Notes: a model not told the origin generated them from the sequence alone. A DNA stretch of 64,000 bases from Bradyrhizobium sp. 195 (GCF_023101665.1 NZ_CP082161.1:5642001-5706000); one strand, 5' to 3'; shown: positions 8,707 through 18,533, numbered from the stretch's first letter. Numbers and translations: made by a program.

Positions 8707-9774
8707 ATGCTCTACACCCCTCCCCCGATCGATCCCAAGGCGCCGCCGGCGCGCATCAATCTGCTCTCGGACACGCAAACCAGGCCGACGGCTGCGATGC
8801 GCGAGGCGATGGCGCGGGCGGAGGTCGGCGACGAGCAGGTCGGCGACGATCCGACCGTGAATGCGCTGTGCGAGCGTGTGGCCGATCTGCTCGGCAAGGA
8901 GGCCGCGGTCTATATGCCGTCCGGCACGATGTGCAACGTCACCGCGACGCTGGTGCATTGCCGTCCGGGCGACGAGATCCTGGCGCATGAGACTGCGCAC
9001 ATCATTGCGCGCGAAGGCGGCGCGCATGCCGCGATCGGCGGCTTCCAGGTCACCCCGCTCAAGGGCGCCGACGGCCAGTTCACTCCGGAGACGTTCCGGA
9101 AAGCTCTGCATCCGCGCACGCGCTATCAGCCGCCGCAGACGGTCGTCAGCGTCGAGCAGACCGCCAATATCGGCGGCGGCACGATCTGGAAGAAGGCTGA
9201 TCTCGACGAGATCGTCGCGATCGCCAAGCAACACGGCCTCATCACCCACATGGACGGCGCGCGCCTGCTCAATGCCACAGTCGCGAGCGGCATCTCGCCG
9301 CGCGACATGACCGCGGGCTGGGATTCGGCCTGGATCGACTTCTCCAAGGGCCTGGGCGCGCCGATCGGCGGCGTGCTGGCGGGCACGCGCGTTTTCATCG
9401 ATGCAGTCTGGCAGTGGAAGCAGCGCCTCGGCGGCTCGATGCGACAGGCCGGGATCTGTGCCGCTGCCTGCATCTACGCGCTCGACCATCACGTCGAGCG
9501 CCTTGCCGACGACCACGCCAATGCGCGCGCGCTCGCCCGCGGGCTGTCGCAAATCGCAGGCATCGAGGTGCAGGAGCCCGAGACCAATCTCGTTTTCTTC
9601 AAGCCTGATGGCGCCGGCATTGCCGGCGACAAGATGGTCGCGGCACTGCGCCAGCGCGGCGTGACGCTTGCGATGATGGACGGCCGCATCCGCGCCTGCA
9701 CCCATCTGGACGTCAATGCGGGCCAGATCGAGGAGACGATCGGATATGTGCGCGAGATCGTGCGCGGGGCCTAG
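8707..9774 (+). CDS. Low-specificity L-threonine aldolase
   Basis: This PLP enzyme of fold type I would cleave L-threonine or allo-threonine to glycine and acetaldehyde. The 355-residue protein shows [15 protein letters not shown] at the N-terminus, [12 protein letters not shown], the cofactor aspartate in [10 protein letters not shown], and the Schiff-base lysine in [14 protein letters not shown] (about residue 217). The ATG at 8707 follows TTGAGGAGCC; an in-frame ATG at 8692 is less well placed. It starts just after the rpsD terminator and is followed by an intergenic palindrome. Confidence 0.92.
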   Translation: MLYTPPPIDPKAPPARINLLSDTQTRPTAAMREAMARAEVGDEQVGDDPTVNALCERVADLLGKEAAVYMPSGTMCNVTATLVHCRPGDEILAHETAHIIAREGGAHAAIGGFQVTPLKGADGQFTPETFRKALHPRTRYQPPQTVVSVEQTANIGGGTIWKKADLDEIVAIAKQHGLITHMDGARLLNATVASGISPRDMTAGWDSAWIDFSKGLGAPIGGVLAGTRVFIDAVWQWKQRLGGSMRQAGICAAACIYALDHHVERLADDHANARALARGLSQIAGIEVQEPETNLVFFKPDGAGIAGDKMVAALRQRGVTLAMMDGRIRACTHLDVNAGQIEETIGYVREIVRGA

Positions 9775-9783
9775 TGAGCTGCC

Positions 9784-9868
9784 GTAGCCCGGATGGAGCG
9801 CAAGCGTAATCCGGGGCAGTCTTTCGGCGGGGAGAATCGCGGATTGCGCTTCGTTCCATCCGGGCTAC
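9784..9868. repeat. Intergenic palindrome, family A (GTAGCCCGGAT)
   Basis: Perfect 13-bp inverted arms (9784-9796 and 9856-9868) start with GTAGCCCGGATGG. The same arm recurs at 19803-19889 and 33255-33336. It lies between convergent genes. Confidence 0.85.
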
Positions 9869-9881
9869 GAAGCGACCGCGA

Positions 9882-11141
9882 CTACCGCCCCATCGCCTGG
9901 TAAATCAGCGTCTTCAACGCCAGCTGAATCCGGCCGCGCTGCGACGGCGTCTGCACCATGAAGATCCCGAACAGATCATCCTCGGGATCGATGAAAAAGA
10001 AGGTGCCGCCGACGCCGTCCCAGCGATACTCGCCGAGTGGCCATGACGTGCCCGGCGGCACCGAGGTGCGCACGGCGAAGCCGAGGCCGAAGCCGGAGCC
10101 GCCGCCCGGATAATAGTTCTGATCGCGCACGATCCCCGTCTCAGGGCCGATGCGGTCCGACGCCATCAGCGCGATGGTCTCGGCCTTGAGATAGCGGCGG
10201 CTTTCATAGGTGCCGCCATTCAGCAGCATCTGGGCGAAACGGGCGTAGTCGCCGATTGTGCCGACCATGCCGGCGCCGCCCGATTCCCATGTCACGGGCC
10301 GCCTGATGTCGCGGACCTCAGTCGTTGGACTGATGTTGCGGTCCTCCGGCATCGGCTCGGCGATGCGCGGAAACTTGGCGGGGTCGGCCACGTGGAACGC
10401 GGTCTCGGTCATGCCCAGCGGATCGAGCAGCCGCTCCTTCTCGAACTGCAGCAGCGTCTTGCCCGAGACCACCTCGACAACGCGGCCGAGCACGTCGGTG
10501 GAAAAGCCGTAGTCCCACACCGTGCCTGCCTGCTCGGCGAGCGGCAGCGCGGCGAGCTTCGCGACGAAGTCGGCATTGGACAGATCGCTGTTGAAGAGGT
10601 TGGCGGCAGCATAGAGCTCGCGCACCGCACTGCCGCCAGTGGCGCCGTAGGGCAGGCCCGCGGTATGACGCAACAGGTCCTTGATCGTGACGGGACGCTG
10701 CTGCGGCTCCAGTGTCAGCGCGACCTTGCTCCCGTCGCCCCTTCTCTCGACACCGACCTTCATGTCGGCAAAGGCCGGAATGTACTTTGCGACGGGATCC
10801 TCGAGCGAAAGCTTGCCCTCTTCGACCAGCATCATCGCCATGACTGACGTGATCGGCTTCGACATCGAATAGAGGCGGAAGATCGTGTCCGCGCTCATCG
10901 GGGTCCCGGTCGCGACGTCGCGGACGCCGAACTTCTCGTAGTAGACCGGCTTGCCCTGTTGCTGCAGCAGCAGGACGGCCCCGGGGATCTTTCCGGTCGC
11001 AACCTCGTTCCGGATGTAGTCGGAGACCTTTGCGAGGCCTTCGGCTGAAAATTTGTGCGCGGCGCGCTCGGAGCTTGCACGCGCATGGACCACGCCGACC
11101 AGAACAACGAGCGCCGCGATCAGCGCGCGGCGCCCGCTCAC
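9882..11141 (-). CDS. Exported serine hydrolase, class-C beta-lactamase fold (copy 2)
   Basis: A penicillin-binding-protein/beta-lactamase-like hydrolase, probably an esterase or peptidase of the EstB/PBP4* type. A signal peptide ends near VVHARA. The nucleophile motif is SMSK, and YGFS occupies the position of the second motif, so the usual Tyr-x-Asn is changed to Tyr-Gly-Phe. The GTG at 11141 (419 residues) is chosen because GGAG lies 8 bases upstream and it follows the stop of copy 1 by one base; an ATG at 11162 would overlap copy 1. It is translationally linked to its paralogue, and the two are similar throughout. Confidence 0.83.
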   Translation of the reverse strand: MSGRRALIAALVVLVGVVHARASSERAAHKFSAEGLAKVSDYIRNEVATGKIPGAVLLLQQQGKPVYYEKFGVRDVATGTPMSADTIFRLYSMSKPITSVMAMMLVEEGKLSLEDPVAKYIPAFADMKVGVERRGDGSKVALTLEPQQRPVTIKDLLRHTAGLPYGATGGSAVRELYAAANLFNSDLSNADFVAKLAALPLAEQAGTVWDYGFSTDVLGRVVEVVSGKTLLQFEKERLLDPLGMTETAFHVADPAKFPRIAEPMPEDRNISPTTEVRDIRRPVTWESGGAGMVGTIGDYARFAQMLLNGGTYESRRYLKAETIALMASDRIGPETGIVRDQNYYPGGGSGFGLGFAVRTSVPPGTSWPLGEYRWDGVGGTFFFIDPEDDLFGIFMVQTPSQRGRIQLALKTLIYQAMGR

Positions 11142-11142
11142 A

Positions 11143-12429
11143 TCATTTCTCCATGGCTTCATAGACCAACTGCTTCAAAGTCCGCTGCACGCGCTGGCGC
11201 TCGGTCGGGGTCTGCTCCAGCAGCACGAAGAACATGTCCTGCTTCGGGTCGATCACGAAATAGCAGCCGGAGGCGCCGTCCCATTTCAACTCGCCGAGAT
11301 CGCCGGGCGGCGGCGGCTTGGCATTGCCGGGATCGGTGCGGACGGCGAGCCCGAGGCCGAAGCCAAATCCGTCGCCGGGGAAGTAGAAATAATCGCGATC
11401 GACGCCCGAGCCCGGGCCGATCTGATCAGTCACCATCAGCTTGAACGTCTCGGGCTTGAGGATTGTCTTGCCGTCGAGGCTGCCGCCATTGAGCAGCATC
11501 TGCGCGAAGCGCTCGTAGTCGGCCATGGTCGTCACCATGCCGCCGCTGGCGAATTGGATCTTCTTGACCACCGTCGGATCGTTGATCCGGCCGACCCGGA
11601 AATCGCTGTCGTTCGGCACCGGCTGCGCCAGCAGCTTCTGCTTCTCGGGAGCCGTGACGAAGAAACCGGTGTCGACCATGCCGAGCGGATCGAGCAGCTT
11701 ATCCCGCATGATGTCGATCAGCGGCTTGCCGGCCGCGACCTCCATCACACGCGCGAGAACGTCGGTGGAATGGCCATATTGCCAGAGAGCCCCCGGCTGG
11801 TTGTGCAGCGGCAGTTTTGCGATCCGTTCTGCGAACTCGGCGAGGTCGAAATCGCCGGCATAGATATTGGCTTCGCGATAGGCTTTGCGGACCAGGCTGT
11901 CGCCATAGAAGCCATAGGTGATGCCCGAGGTGTGCGTCATCAAATCGTGCACCGTCATCGGCCGGTTGGGCGGCACCAGTTCGAGCGACTTGGTGCCGTC
12001 CTCGGCCTTCTTCTCGACACCGACCTTCACGTTGGCGAACGACGGAATGTATTTCGAGACGGGATCATCCAGCTTGATCTTGCCGTCCTCGATCATCCGC
12101 ACCGCGACCACCGAGGTGATCGCCTTGCTCATCGAGAACAGGCGGAAGATCGTTTTGTCCGTGATCGGTGCCTTGCTGACGACGTCCTGCACGCCGAAGG
12201 CTTCGTGATAGACCGGCTTGCCGTGCTGCTGGATCAGGACGGTTGCACCGGCGATCTTGCCGGTCGCGACCTCGTTCTTGAAAAAATCGCTGATTTTCGC
12301 GAGCTTGTCCTGATTGAAATGCGCGCCCGCCGGGATCTCGTAAGTGCCTTCCGCCCGAGCGAACGACATTGTGCCCAGCGACACCAGCGCGCCGCAGAGC
12401 AGCGCACGCAGTCCAGACTGTAAAATCAT
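11143..12429 (-). CDS. Exported serine hydrolase, class-C beta-lactamase fold (copy 1)
   Basis: The 428-residue paralogue of the next gene has a signal peptide (MILQSGLRALLCGALVSLG, ending near SFARA), the SMSK nucleophile motif with catalytic serine and lysine, YGHS at the second motif and the DPLGM signature of the family. The substrate is unknown; most environmental members are esterases or D-amino peptidases, not antibiotic-hydrolysing enzymes. The ATG at 12429 follows GGAGGGG. The upstream in-frame extension to 12600 overlaps the macro-domain gene and is rejected. It is third in a leftward group after grxD and the macro-domain gene. Confidence 0.85.
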   Translation of the reverse strand: MILQSGLRALLCGALVSLGTMSFARAEGTYEIPAGAHFNQDKLAKISDFFKNEVATGKIAGATVLIQQHGKPVYHEAFGVQDVVSKAPITDKTIFRLFSMSKAITSVVAVRMIEDGKIKLDDPVSKYIPSFANVKVGVEKKAEDGTKSLELVPPNRPMTVHDLMTHTSGITYGFYGDSLVRKAYREANIYAGDFDLAEFAERIAKLPLHNQPGALWQYGHSTDVLARVMEVAAGKPLIDIMRDKLLDPLGMVDTGFFVTAPEKQKLLAQPVPNDSDFRVGRINDPTVVKKIQFASGGMVTTMADYERFAQMLLNGGSLDGKTILKPETFKLMVTDQIGPGSGVDRDYFYFPGDGFGFGLGLAVRTDPGNAKPPPPGDLGELKWDGASGCYFVIDPKQDMFFVLLEQTPTERQRVQRTLKQLVYEAMEK

Positions 12430-12472
12430 ATCCCCTCCCCGGAACATGGTCCGGCGGAGTGTACCGACCGCC

Positions 12473-13027
12473 TCAGTCGGCACAAGGGCTGCCGTAGGGG
12501 GCCAAAACGTCCGTGTGGAGCGCGGCGCTCGCATCCGAATAACAACAGAATATGACATGGCCGACCAGCGAGGCGGCCGGCAGGGCGTCAATGGTCGCAT
12601 GGATCGCGATCTTCGCGGCCTGCTGAGCCGGGAAGCGATAAACGCCGGTGGAGATCGCGGAGAAGGCCAGCGAGTTCAGCCCATTGGCCTGGGAGAGCTC
12701 GATTACGCGCCGATAGCAGGAGCGCAGGGCCTCCGCCTCGCCGCGGGTGCCACCATGCCAGACGGGACCAACCGCGTGGATCACATGGCGCGCAAGCAGG
12801 CGATAGCCCTTCGTGATCTTGGCATCGCCGGTTGGGCATCCCCCGAGTGCCTGGCACTCGGCGAGGAGCCCGGGACCGGCAGCATCGTGGATCGCACCAT
12901 CGACGCCGCCTCCGCCAAGGAGAGACGAGTTTGCGGCGTTGACGATGGCGTCAACGCCGAGTGTGGTGATGTCGGCAACGATAACCTCGAGCTCGGCATT
13001 GCCGATCCGGCGCGTCAGCCGGGTCAC
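12473..13027 (-). CDS. Macro-domain O-acetyl-ADP-ribose deacetylase
   Basis: The 184-residue single macro domain of the YmdB/MacroD type binds ADP-ribose and hydrolyses O-acetyl-ADP-ribose or removes mono-ADP-ribose. The signatures are VDAIVNAANSSLLGGGGVDG with the catalytic asparagine and aspartate, HAVGPVW, and AFSAISTGVYRFP, the phosphate-binding loop. The start is GTG at 13027, three bases after the grxD stop, so translation is probably coupled to grxD. The pairing suggests a redox or NAD-linked stress role; this is inference. Confidence 0.92.
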   Translation of the reverse strand: MTRLTRRIGNAELEVIVADITTLGVDAIVNAANSSLLGGGGVDGAIHDAAGPGLLAECQALGGCPTGDAKITKGYRLLARHVIHAVGPVWHGGTRGEAEALRSCYRRVIELSQANGLNSLAFSAISTGVYRFPAQQAAKIAIHATIDALPAASLVGHVIFCCYSDASAALHTDVLAPYGSPCAD

Positions 13028-13030
13028 GGG

Positions 13031-13357
<327 letters not shown>

Positions 13358-13642
13358 ATTTGTGTCCTTCTGGGGCCTCAACGATCGCTTCGGGCCAGCT
13401 CAGCCGATCTAACCCGATATCTGCTCATATATGTAGCCCAAACCGTTGTGCATCCAAAGTAAAATGGCGGCGAACAGCCCTGGGCGGCCGCCCTTTGATG
13501 ACGTCAGCCGCATTGCATGATGACGCGAATATCATCGCCCGGGAGGACTTTCATACCGTAACGGAGCCCCTATCTAGGACGAACCCTGTTTTTGGAACCG
13601 GGCAACGCCAACAACGTTCTCTTGTCCTGTCTGGAGAAAAAC

Positions 13643-14887
13643 GTGACGAAACAAGCCTCCGCTTCGGCCACCGCCCCGTTTTCGTCAAGCTCCGGTCAGG
13701 GCGGCCTCGCCCGGAGGCTCGAAGACGCGTTTGCTGCCGTCCGCAATGAGACCGAACGCCGGGCCGCACCGCTGTCGCCGGAAGACCAGCAGATCCAGTC
13801 CATGCCCGATGCGAGCCCGACAAAATGGCATCGGGCGCATACCACCTGGTTCTGGGAGCAATTCCTGCTCGGCGAGCACGCTGCGGGCTATCGGTCCTTC
13901 CACCCCGACTTCGCGTTCCTGTTCAATTCCTATTACGTCAGCGCCGGCCCGCGTCATGCCCGCAATCATCGCGGCGACATCACCCGCCCCAGCGCCGACG
14001 AGGTCGGTGCTTACCGCAGATATGTCGATGCCGCGGTCGTCAAATTCTTCCGCGAGGCCGCTGCCGACAAGCTTCGCGAGATCGCGCCGCTGGTCGAGGT
14101 CGGGCTGAACCATGAGCAGCAGCATCAGGAATTGATGTTCACCGACATCCTGCATGCCTTCGCGCAGAACCCGGTCTATCCGGCCTACGACCCGGACTGG
14201 CGCTTCCCCGCCCCGACGCGCTCAGGCGAGGACTGGCTGATGCTGAACGAAGGCATCCACACCGTCGGCCATGTCGACGAGGGCTTTCATTTCGACAACG
14301 AGAAGCCGGCGCACCGCGCCCTGGTCGGCCCGGTCAAGGTCGCGCGCAACCTCGTCTCCAACGGCGAATGGCTCGCCTTCATGCGCGATGGCGGCTACCG
14401 GACTGCAACGCTGTGGCTGATGGACGGCTTTGCCGCAGCCAGCAAGGAAGACTGGCAGGCCCCAGGCCATTGGCGCGAAGTTGATGGCGCGTGGCAAGTG
14501 ATGACGCTCGCCGGCCTCAAGCCGGTCGATCCCGACGCGCCGGTCTGCCACGTCAGTTATTACGAGGCCGATGCCTTCGCGCGCTGGGCCGGAAAGCATC
14601 TGCCGACCGAAATGGAATGGGAGGTCGCCGCCCGCGCGGGCCAGCTCAACGACGCCTTCGGCATCGTCTGGCAGTGGACCCGCAGCGCGTACGCGCCCTA
14701 CCCCGGCTACCGCGCCATCGAAGGCGCGCTCGGCGAGTACAACGGCAAGTTCATGGTCAACCAGCTGGTGCTGCGCGGCTCCTCGCTTGCAACTCCGGAG
14801 GGCCACAGCCGTATCACCTATCGGAACTTCTTCTATCCGCACCACCGCTGGCAATTCACGGGGCTGCGGCTCGCTGACTACGAGTAA
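13643..14887 (+). CDS. egtB: Ergothioneine biosynthesis protein EgtB
   Basis: EgtB is the non-haem iron sulfoxide synthase that joins hercynine to a thiol donor (gamma-glutamylcysteine or cysteine) using O2. The 414-residue protein has an N-terminal DinB-like domain with iron ligands (HRAHTTWFW and the HEQQHQE HxxxHxE motif near residue 155) and a C-terminal formylglycine-generating-enzyme-like domain (about 200-414, ending YPHHRWQFTGLRLADYE). The GTG at 13643 follows CTGGAGAAAA at good spacing; an upstream TTG at 13592 is less likely. egtD follows after 52 bases, and no egtA, egtC or egtE is visible here. Confidence 0.93.
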   Translation: MTKQASASATAPFSSSSGQGGLARRLEDAFAAVRNETERRAAPLSPEDQQIQSMPDASPTKWHRAHTTWFWEQFLLGEHAAGYRSFHPDFAFLFNSYYVSAGPRHARNHRGDITRPSADEVGAYRRYVDAAVVKFFREAAADKLREIAPLVEVGLNHEQQHQELMFTDILHAFAQNPVYPAYDPDWRFPAPTRSGEDWLMLNEGIHTVGHVDEGFHFDNEKPAHRALVGPVKVARNLVSNGEWLAFMRDGGYRTATLWLMDGFAAASKEDWQAPGHWREVDGAWQVMTLAGLKPVDPDAPVCHVSYYEADAFARWAGKHLPTEMEWEVAARAGQLNDAFGIVWQWTRSAYAPYPGYRAIEGALGEYNGKFMVNQLVLRGSSLATPEGHSRITYRNFFYPHHRWQFTGLRLADYE

Positions 14888-14939
14888 AATCTTCATCCGA
14901 CGACAGATGCGCGCCGGACAGCGCGTTCAGGAGAGTATC

Positions 14940-15911
14940 ATGAATGTGCACGCCAGCGCTTTGGCCGAAGCCCATCTTCCCGACGAGCAGACCACCGCCT
15001 TCGCCCGCGAGGCGATCGAGGACCTCTCGCAGCAGCCGAAAAAGCTGTCGCCGAAATACTTCTACGATGCGACCGGCTCGGAGCTGTTCGAGGCAATCAC
15101 GCGCCTGCCGGAATATTATCCGACCCGCACCGAGCTATCGATCCTGAAGGAGCGCGGCAGCGAGATCGCGAAGATCATTCCGGAGCACGCAGCTCTGGTC
15201 GAGTTTGGCGCGGGCGCGACCACCAAAGTCCGCCTGCTGCTGGGTCATTGCAAATTCTCGGCCTATGTGCCCGTGGACATCTCCGGCGACTTCCTGAAGG
15301 CGCAGGCGAGCGGCCTGAAGCGTGACTTCCCGACGCTCGGCATCTATCCGGTCGCAGCCGACTTCACGACGCCGTTCGAGCTGCCCAAGCAGGTCGCATC
15401 CATGCCCAAGGTCGGCTTCTTCCCGGGCTCGACCATCGGCAATTTCGAGCCGCATGAAGCGCAGGCCTTTCTGAAGAGCGCGCGCGAGATCCTGGGCAGG
15501 GGCGCGCAGATGATCATCGGCGCGGATCTCGAAAAGGAAGAGCGCGTGCTGCGCGACGCCTATAACGATGCCGCCGGCGTTACCGCGCGCTTCAACCTCA
15601 ACGTTCTCGTGCGCATCAACCGCGAGCTCGGCGGCAATTTCGATCTGTCCGCTTTCACCCACCGCGCCATCTACAACCGCGAGCGGCACCGCATCGAGAT
15701 GCATCTGATCAGCAGGAAGAGCCAGACCGTGCGCCTGCTCGGCACCAGCTTCTCGTTCCGTCCGGGCGAGAGCATCCACACCGAGAACAGCTACAAATAC
15801 AGTCTCGAACGCTTCGCCACGCTGGCACAGGGCGCCGGCTGGCGAGTGCGCGAAAGCTGGACGGACGCAGCCAAGATGTTCTCCGTGCATGCGCTGGAGG
15901 TGGCGGAGTAG
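14940..15911 (+). CDS. egtD: L-histidine N(alpha)-methyltransferase EgtD
   Basis: EgtD trimethylates histidine to hercynine with S-adenosylmethionine, the first step of ergothioneine synthesis. The 323-residue length is usual. Visible features are KYFYDATGSELFEAIT at the N-terminus, the SAM loop VEFGAGATTK, VPVDIS, and FFPGSTIGNF. The ATG at 14940 follows CAGGAGAG. A longer in-frame extension reaches back into egtB and is not used. The gene forms a two-gene operon with egtB. Confidence 0.95.
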   Translation: MNVHASALAEAHLPDEQTTAFAREAIEDLSQQPKKLSPKYFYDATGSELFEAITRLPEYYPTRTELSILKERGSEIAKIIPEHAALVEFGAGATTKVRLLLGHCKFSAYVPVDISGDFLKAQASGLKRDFPTLGIYPVAADFTTPFELPKQVASMPKVGFFPGSTIGNFEPHEAQAFLKSAREILGRGAQMIIGADLEKEERVLRDAYNDAAGVTARFNLNVLVRINRELGGNFDLSAFTHRAIYNRERHRIEMHLISRKSQTVRLLGTSFSFRPGESIHTENSYKYSLERFATLAQGAGWRVRESWTDAAKMFSVHALEVAE

Positions 15912-15935
15912 ACGCTGCGCGCTGGCGCTGTGGCG

Positions 15936-16070
15936 CATCCTTCGAGACGCCCGCCTTTCGGTGGGCTCTCAGGATAAGGGTGGAGTGCGCGGCAGCATGT
16001 TCAACAGGCACCCATGCCAATCAGCCTCATCCTGAGGAGACCGCGAAGCGGTCGTCTCGAAGGACGAGGC
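15936..16070. repeat. Intergenic palindrome, family E (ATCCTTCGAGACG)
   Basis: Two facing modules lie between egtD and ltrA. The left one has CATCCTTCGAGACG and CTCAGGAT; the right one has CCTCATCCTGAGGAG and GTCTCGAAGGACGAGG. The modules are inverted with respect to each other, leaving about 45 unique bases in the middle. Confidence 0.7.
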
Positions 16071-16092
16071 GCTTGCTCAGCCAGCTCCAGAT

Positions 16093-17286
16093 TCAATGCT
16101 CCTCGGCCTCCTCGGTTGCCGATCCCAGCGATAGCGACTCCCACACCGCCACCACGATCAAGATCGCGGTCGTCGCGACCGAGAGCCAGAGCGGCGGGAG
16201 ATCGGCGGCGAACCACCACAGCACCAGCAGCATGATGATTCCGATGCCGTGCGAGAGCTGGAGGAAACCTCGGATCGCGTGCTTGAACAGGATGGTGCCG
16301 ATCAGGAACACCAGCGGTCCGCCGATCGTGCTCACGATGGTGCGGACATCGGAATGGCCGCTCGGGTGCTTCAGCACCAGTTCGTCCGAGACCGCGGTCA
16401 GGATGATGCCGGCGATGATCGGCATGTGCAGATAGGTATAGGCGAGCCGCGCCAGCCGGCCGGATTCGGTGGACTTCGAGATCCGCTCGGAGCCGGCCTC
16501 CGCCCCCTTGTGGAAATAGACCCACCACATCGCGATGGCGCCGACCAGTGCGGCGACAAAGGCCAGGATGTTGGCCGCGGTCCACTCCAGCTCGGCAAAG
16601 GTCGCGCCGTTGACGACAACGGCTTCGCCGAGCGCGATGATAACGAAGAGGGAGCAACGCTCGGCCATATGGCCGCCTTCGACCGCCCAGGCCTCGACCG
16701 ACGAGAAACCGAGCTTGGGGACCCAAAAGCGTGCCGCCGGCGAGACGTACTCCCAGGTGACGGCCGCAATCCACAGCCATAGCCGCGTCTCGCCCTCGGA
16801 CAGGCCGCCGGCGATCCACAACACGGCGGAGATCGAGAGCCAGGTCAGGATGCGGATCGCGTTGTGCCGCACCGCCGCCCGATGCCGTGGCGTTGCGAAC
16901 AGCCAGAAGGCGGTTCGCCCGAGCTGCATCGTCGCGTAGGCGATCGCAAACCACAGGCCCCGCCCCTCGAACGCGGTCGGGATCGTCGTCGACAGCACGA
17001 GGCCGCCCAGCATCATCAGGAAGAGCATGACGCGGACAGGCGTCAGCTCGGGATTGAGCCAGTTGGTGACCCAGGCGGTGTAGACCCACACCCACCACAC
17101 CGCGAGAAACAGCACGGCGACGTGCACCGCGCCGAGCGGCGTGAAATGGTGCAGCAGCGTGTGCGACACCTGCGTGACGGCGAAGACGAAGACGAGGTCG
17201 AAGAACAGCTCGACATTGGTGACACGGCTGTGCTGGTTTGGCACGATGACGCGAAACATCGCGCCGCGAGGATTGTCCGCAGCCAT
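16093..17286 (-). CDS. ltrA: Low temperature requirement protein A (LtrA) family
   Basis: The 397-residue polytopic membrane protein of the LtrA family has about ten hydrophobic helices. The N-terminus has the family signature VTNVELFFDLVFVFAVTQVS followed by WWVWVYTAWVTNWLNP; later EGGHMAERCSLFVIIALGEA and TYLHMPIIAGI are also typical. The biochemical role is not established; the name comes from a Listeria cold-growth phenotype. The ATG at 17286 follows GGGGGAGGAC. bolA lies 25 bases upstream, so the two are probably cotranscribed. Confidence 0.87.
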   Translation of the reverse strand: MAADNPRGAMFRVIVPNQHSRVTNVELFFDLVFVFAVTQVSHTLLHHFTPLGAVHVAVLFLAVWWVWVYTAWVTNWLNPELTPVRVMLFLMMLGGLVLSTTIPTAFEGRGLWFAIAYATMQLGRTAFWLFATPRHRAAVRHNAIRILTWLSISAVLWIAGGLSEGETRLWLWIAAVTWEYVSPAARFWVPKLGFSSVEAWAVEGGHMAERCSLFVIIALGEAVVVNGATFAELEWTAANILAFVAALVGAIAMWWVYFHKGAEAGSERISKSTESGRLARLAYTYLHMPIIAGIILTAVSDELVLKHPSGHSDVRTIVSTIGGPLVFLIGTILFKHAIRGFLQLSHGIGIIMLLVLWWFAADLPPLWLSVATTAILIVVAVWESLSLGSATEEAEEH

Positions 17287-17311
17287 CGTCCTCCCCCGTC
17301 GCGCGATCAGA

Positions 17312-17548
17312 TCAAGCGCCCGGCACGCCGGTTTGCAGCGCCAACGCATGCAGCACGCCGCCCATCTGACCACGCAGGGACTGATAGACGATCTGGTGCT
17401 GCTGGACGCGGGACTTGCCGCGGAAGGATTCCGAGATCACGGTCGCGGCATAGTGATCGCCGTCGCCGGCGAGGTCACGGATGGTCACCTCGGCATCGGG
17501 GATCGCTGCCTTGATCATCGCCTCGATATCGTGGGCGTCCATGGGCAT
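17312..17548 (-). CDS. bolA: BolA family protein
   Basis: The 78-residue protein has the BolA/IbaG fold and partners monothiol glutaredoxins in iron-sulfur cluster and iron signalling. The conserved segment GDGDHYAATVISESFRGKS contains the histidine used as a cluster ligand, and HQIVYQSL and HALALQT follow. The ATG at 17548 has AAGGAG 10 bases upstream. Its expected partner grxD is about 4 kb further along the same strand, and purL is about 2.4 kb upstream. Confidence 0.92.
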   Translation of the reverse strand: MPMDAHDIEAMIKAAIPDAEVTIRDLAGDGDHYAATVISESFRGKSRVQQHQIVYQSLRGQMGGVLHALALQTGVPGA

Positions 17549-17725
17549 TCGGGTCTGGCTCCTTTTGGTCTCGAATCGCTGCCGGAGGTCCCCTCGCCGG
17601 CAGGCTCAAACTTAGCGTGAACGGCCTTCTGCGTCACGCTTTCCGGCACTATATCCATGATCCCATCAGGATAAAGGCACGACAAAGTGCCGCGCGCGGC
17701 AGATTGATCGAAAAGGCGTGAAATC

Positions 17726-18085
17726 ATGAAGCTTCCAGGGCCCGACCACCCCATCACCATCACCCAGAACCCGAGGCGCGTCCGCGTCACGGCGGGCGAC
17801 ATCGTGATTGCCGAGACCAGCAAGGCGCTGACCTTGAAGGAGGCCAAATATCCGGCGGTGCAATATGTGCCGCGGGAGGACACCAAGATGGCCCTGCTCG
17901 AGCGCACCGACCGCGTCACCCATTGCCCCTACAAGGGGGACGCCAGCTATTACAGCGTCAAGGCTGACGGCAAGACGCTGGACAATGCGATCTGGACCTA
18001 TGAGACACCCTTCCCCGCGATGACGGAGATTTCCGGCCATCTCGCCTTCTACCCGGACAAGGTGAAGATCGAGGAAGTGGGGTAG
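17726..18085 (+). CDS. DUF427 domain-containing protein
   Basis: The 119-residue protein is a single DUF427 domain, recognised by ITQNPRRVRVTAGDIVIAET, the VPREDTKMALLERTDRVTHC segment, CPYKGDASYY and NAIWTYETPFP. Its function is unknown. The cysteine and histidine in THCPYKG are conserved in the family. It is divergent from bolA across 177 bases. It is followed by a long intergenic palindrome and not by a classical terminator. Confidence 0.88.
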   Translation: MKLPGPDHPITITQNPRRVRVTAGDIVIAETSKALTLKEAKYPAVQYVPREDTKMALLERTDRVTHCPYKGDASYYSVKADGKTLDNAIWTYETPFPAMTEISGHLAFYPDKVKIEEVG

Positions 18086-18102
18086 GCCACGATATACGGC
18101 GC

Positions 18103-18193
18103 CGTCATGGCCGGGCTCGTCCCGGCCATCTATGTTCTTGGCCAATCGCGGCTACGGAAAAACGTAGATGCCCGGGACAAGCCCGGGCATGAC
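18103..18193. repeat. Intergenic palindrome, family D (GTCATGG...GCATGAC)
   Basis: Two hairpin modules (18103-18134 and 18163-18193), each an imperfect palindrome built on GGCCGGGCTCGTCCCGGCC or CCCGGGACAAGCCCGGG, bounded by GTCAT on the left and ATGAC on the right. It has the same architecture as the element at 50575-50673. Confidence 0.78.
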
Positions 18194-18218
18194 GACTGAG
18201 AGTGCTGGCACAGCCAGG

Positions 18219-18392
18219 CTACGCCCTGAAGATCGTGAGCCCCAGAATCAGAAGCACCAGGAAGATCACGACGAAGACGTAAAACAGGAAACGGGCGACA
18301 TCGGCGGAGGCGGCCGAGACGCCGGTGAAGCCAAGCACACCGGCCACGATCGAGATCAGCAGGAAAATCAGCGCCCATTTCAGGATCGTCAT
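18219..18392 (-). CDS. DUF1328 (YtjA-type) small membrane protein
   Basis: The 57-residue protein has two hydrophobic helices: [20 protein letters not shown], with the family motif [14 protein letters not shown], then [18 protein letters not shown]. Its function is unknown; members are often induced in general stress. The ATG at 18392 follows GCGGAGCTAGCG. An EcfG-type promoter lies 117 bases upstream. The longer in-frame start at 18431 lacks family similarity. Confidence 0.88.
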   Translation of the reverse strand: MTILKWALIFLLISIVAGVLGFTGVSAASADVARFLFYVFVVIFLVLLILGLTIFRA

Positions 18393-18508
18393 CGCTAGCT
18401 CCGCATTGGTGCCGCTCGCCCGCAGCCTCACGCCCTTTTGGTTTGGCGAACGCTAACCTTGCTGCTCGGAACTGGTTCCTAATCCTGTCGGGCCCGAAGA
18501 CCTGCTCA

Positions 18509-18533
18509 AACGAGGCTTGCTGAATCGGGTTCC
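18509..18533 (-). promoter_or_regulatory. Putative EcfG (general stress sigma) promoter of the DUF1328 gene
   Basis: On the minus strand GGAAC (18529-18533) and CGTT (18509-18512) are separated by exactly 16 bases, matching the rhizobial sigma-EcfG consensus GGAAC-N16/17-CGTT. The leader to the DUF1328 start is about 110 bases. Confidence 0.6.

Noticed and set aside
11053..12423. 456-codon frame opposite the serine hydrolases
   Set aside because: It is antisense to a gene with signal peptide, SxxK motif and ribosome site, and its product is histidine/arginine-rich without family features.
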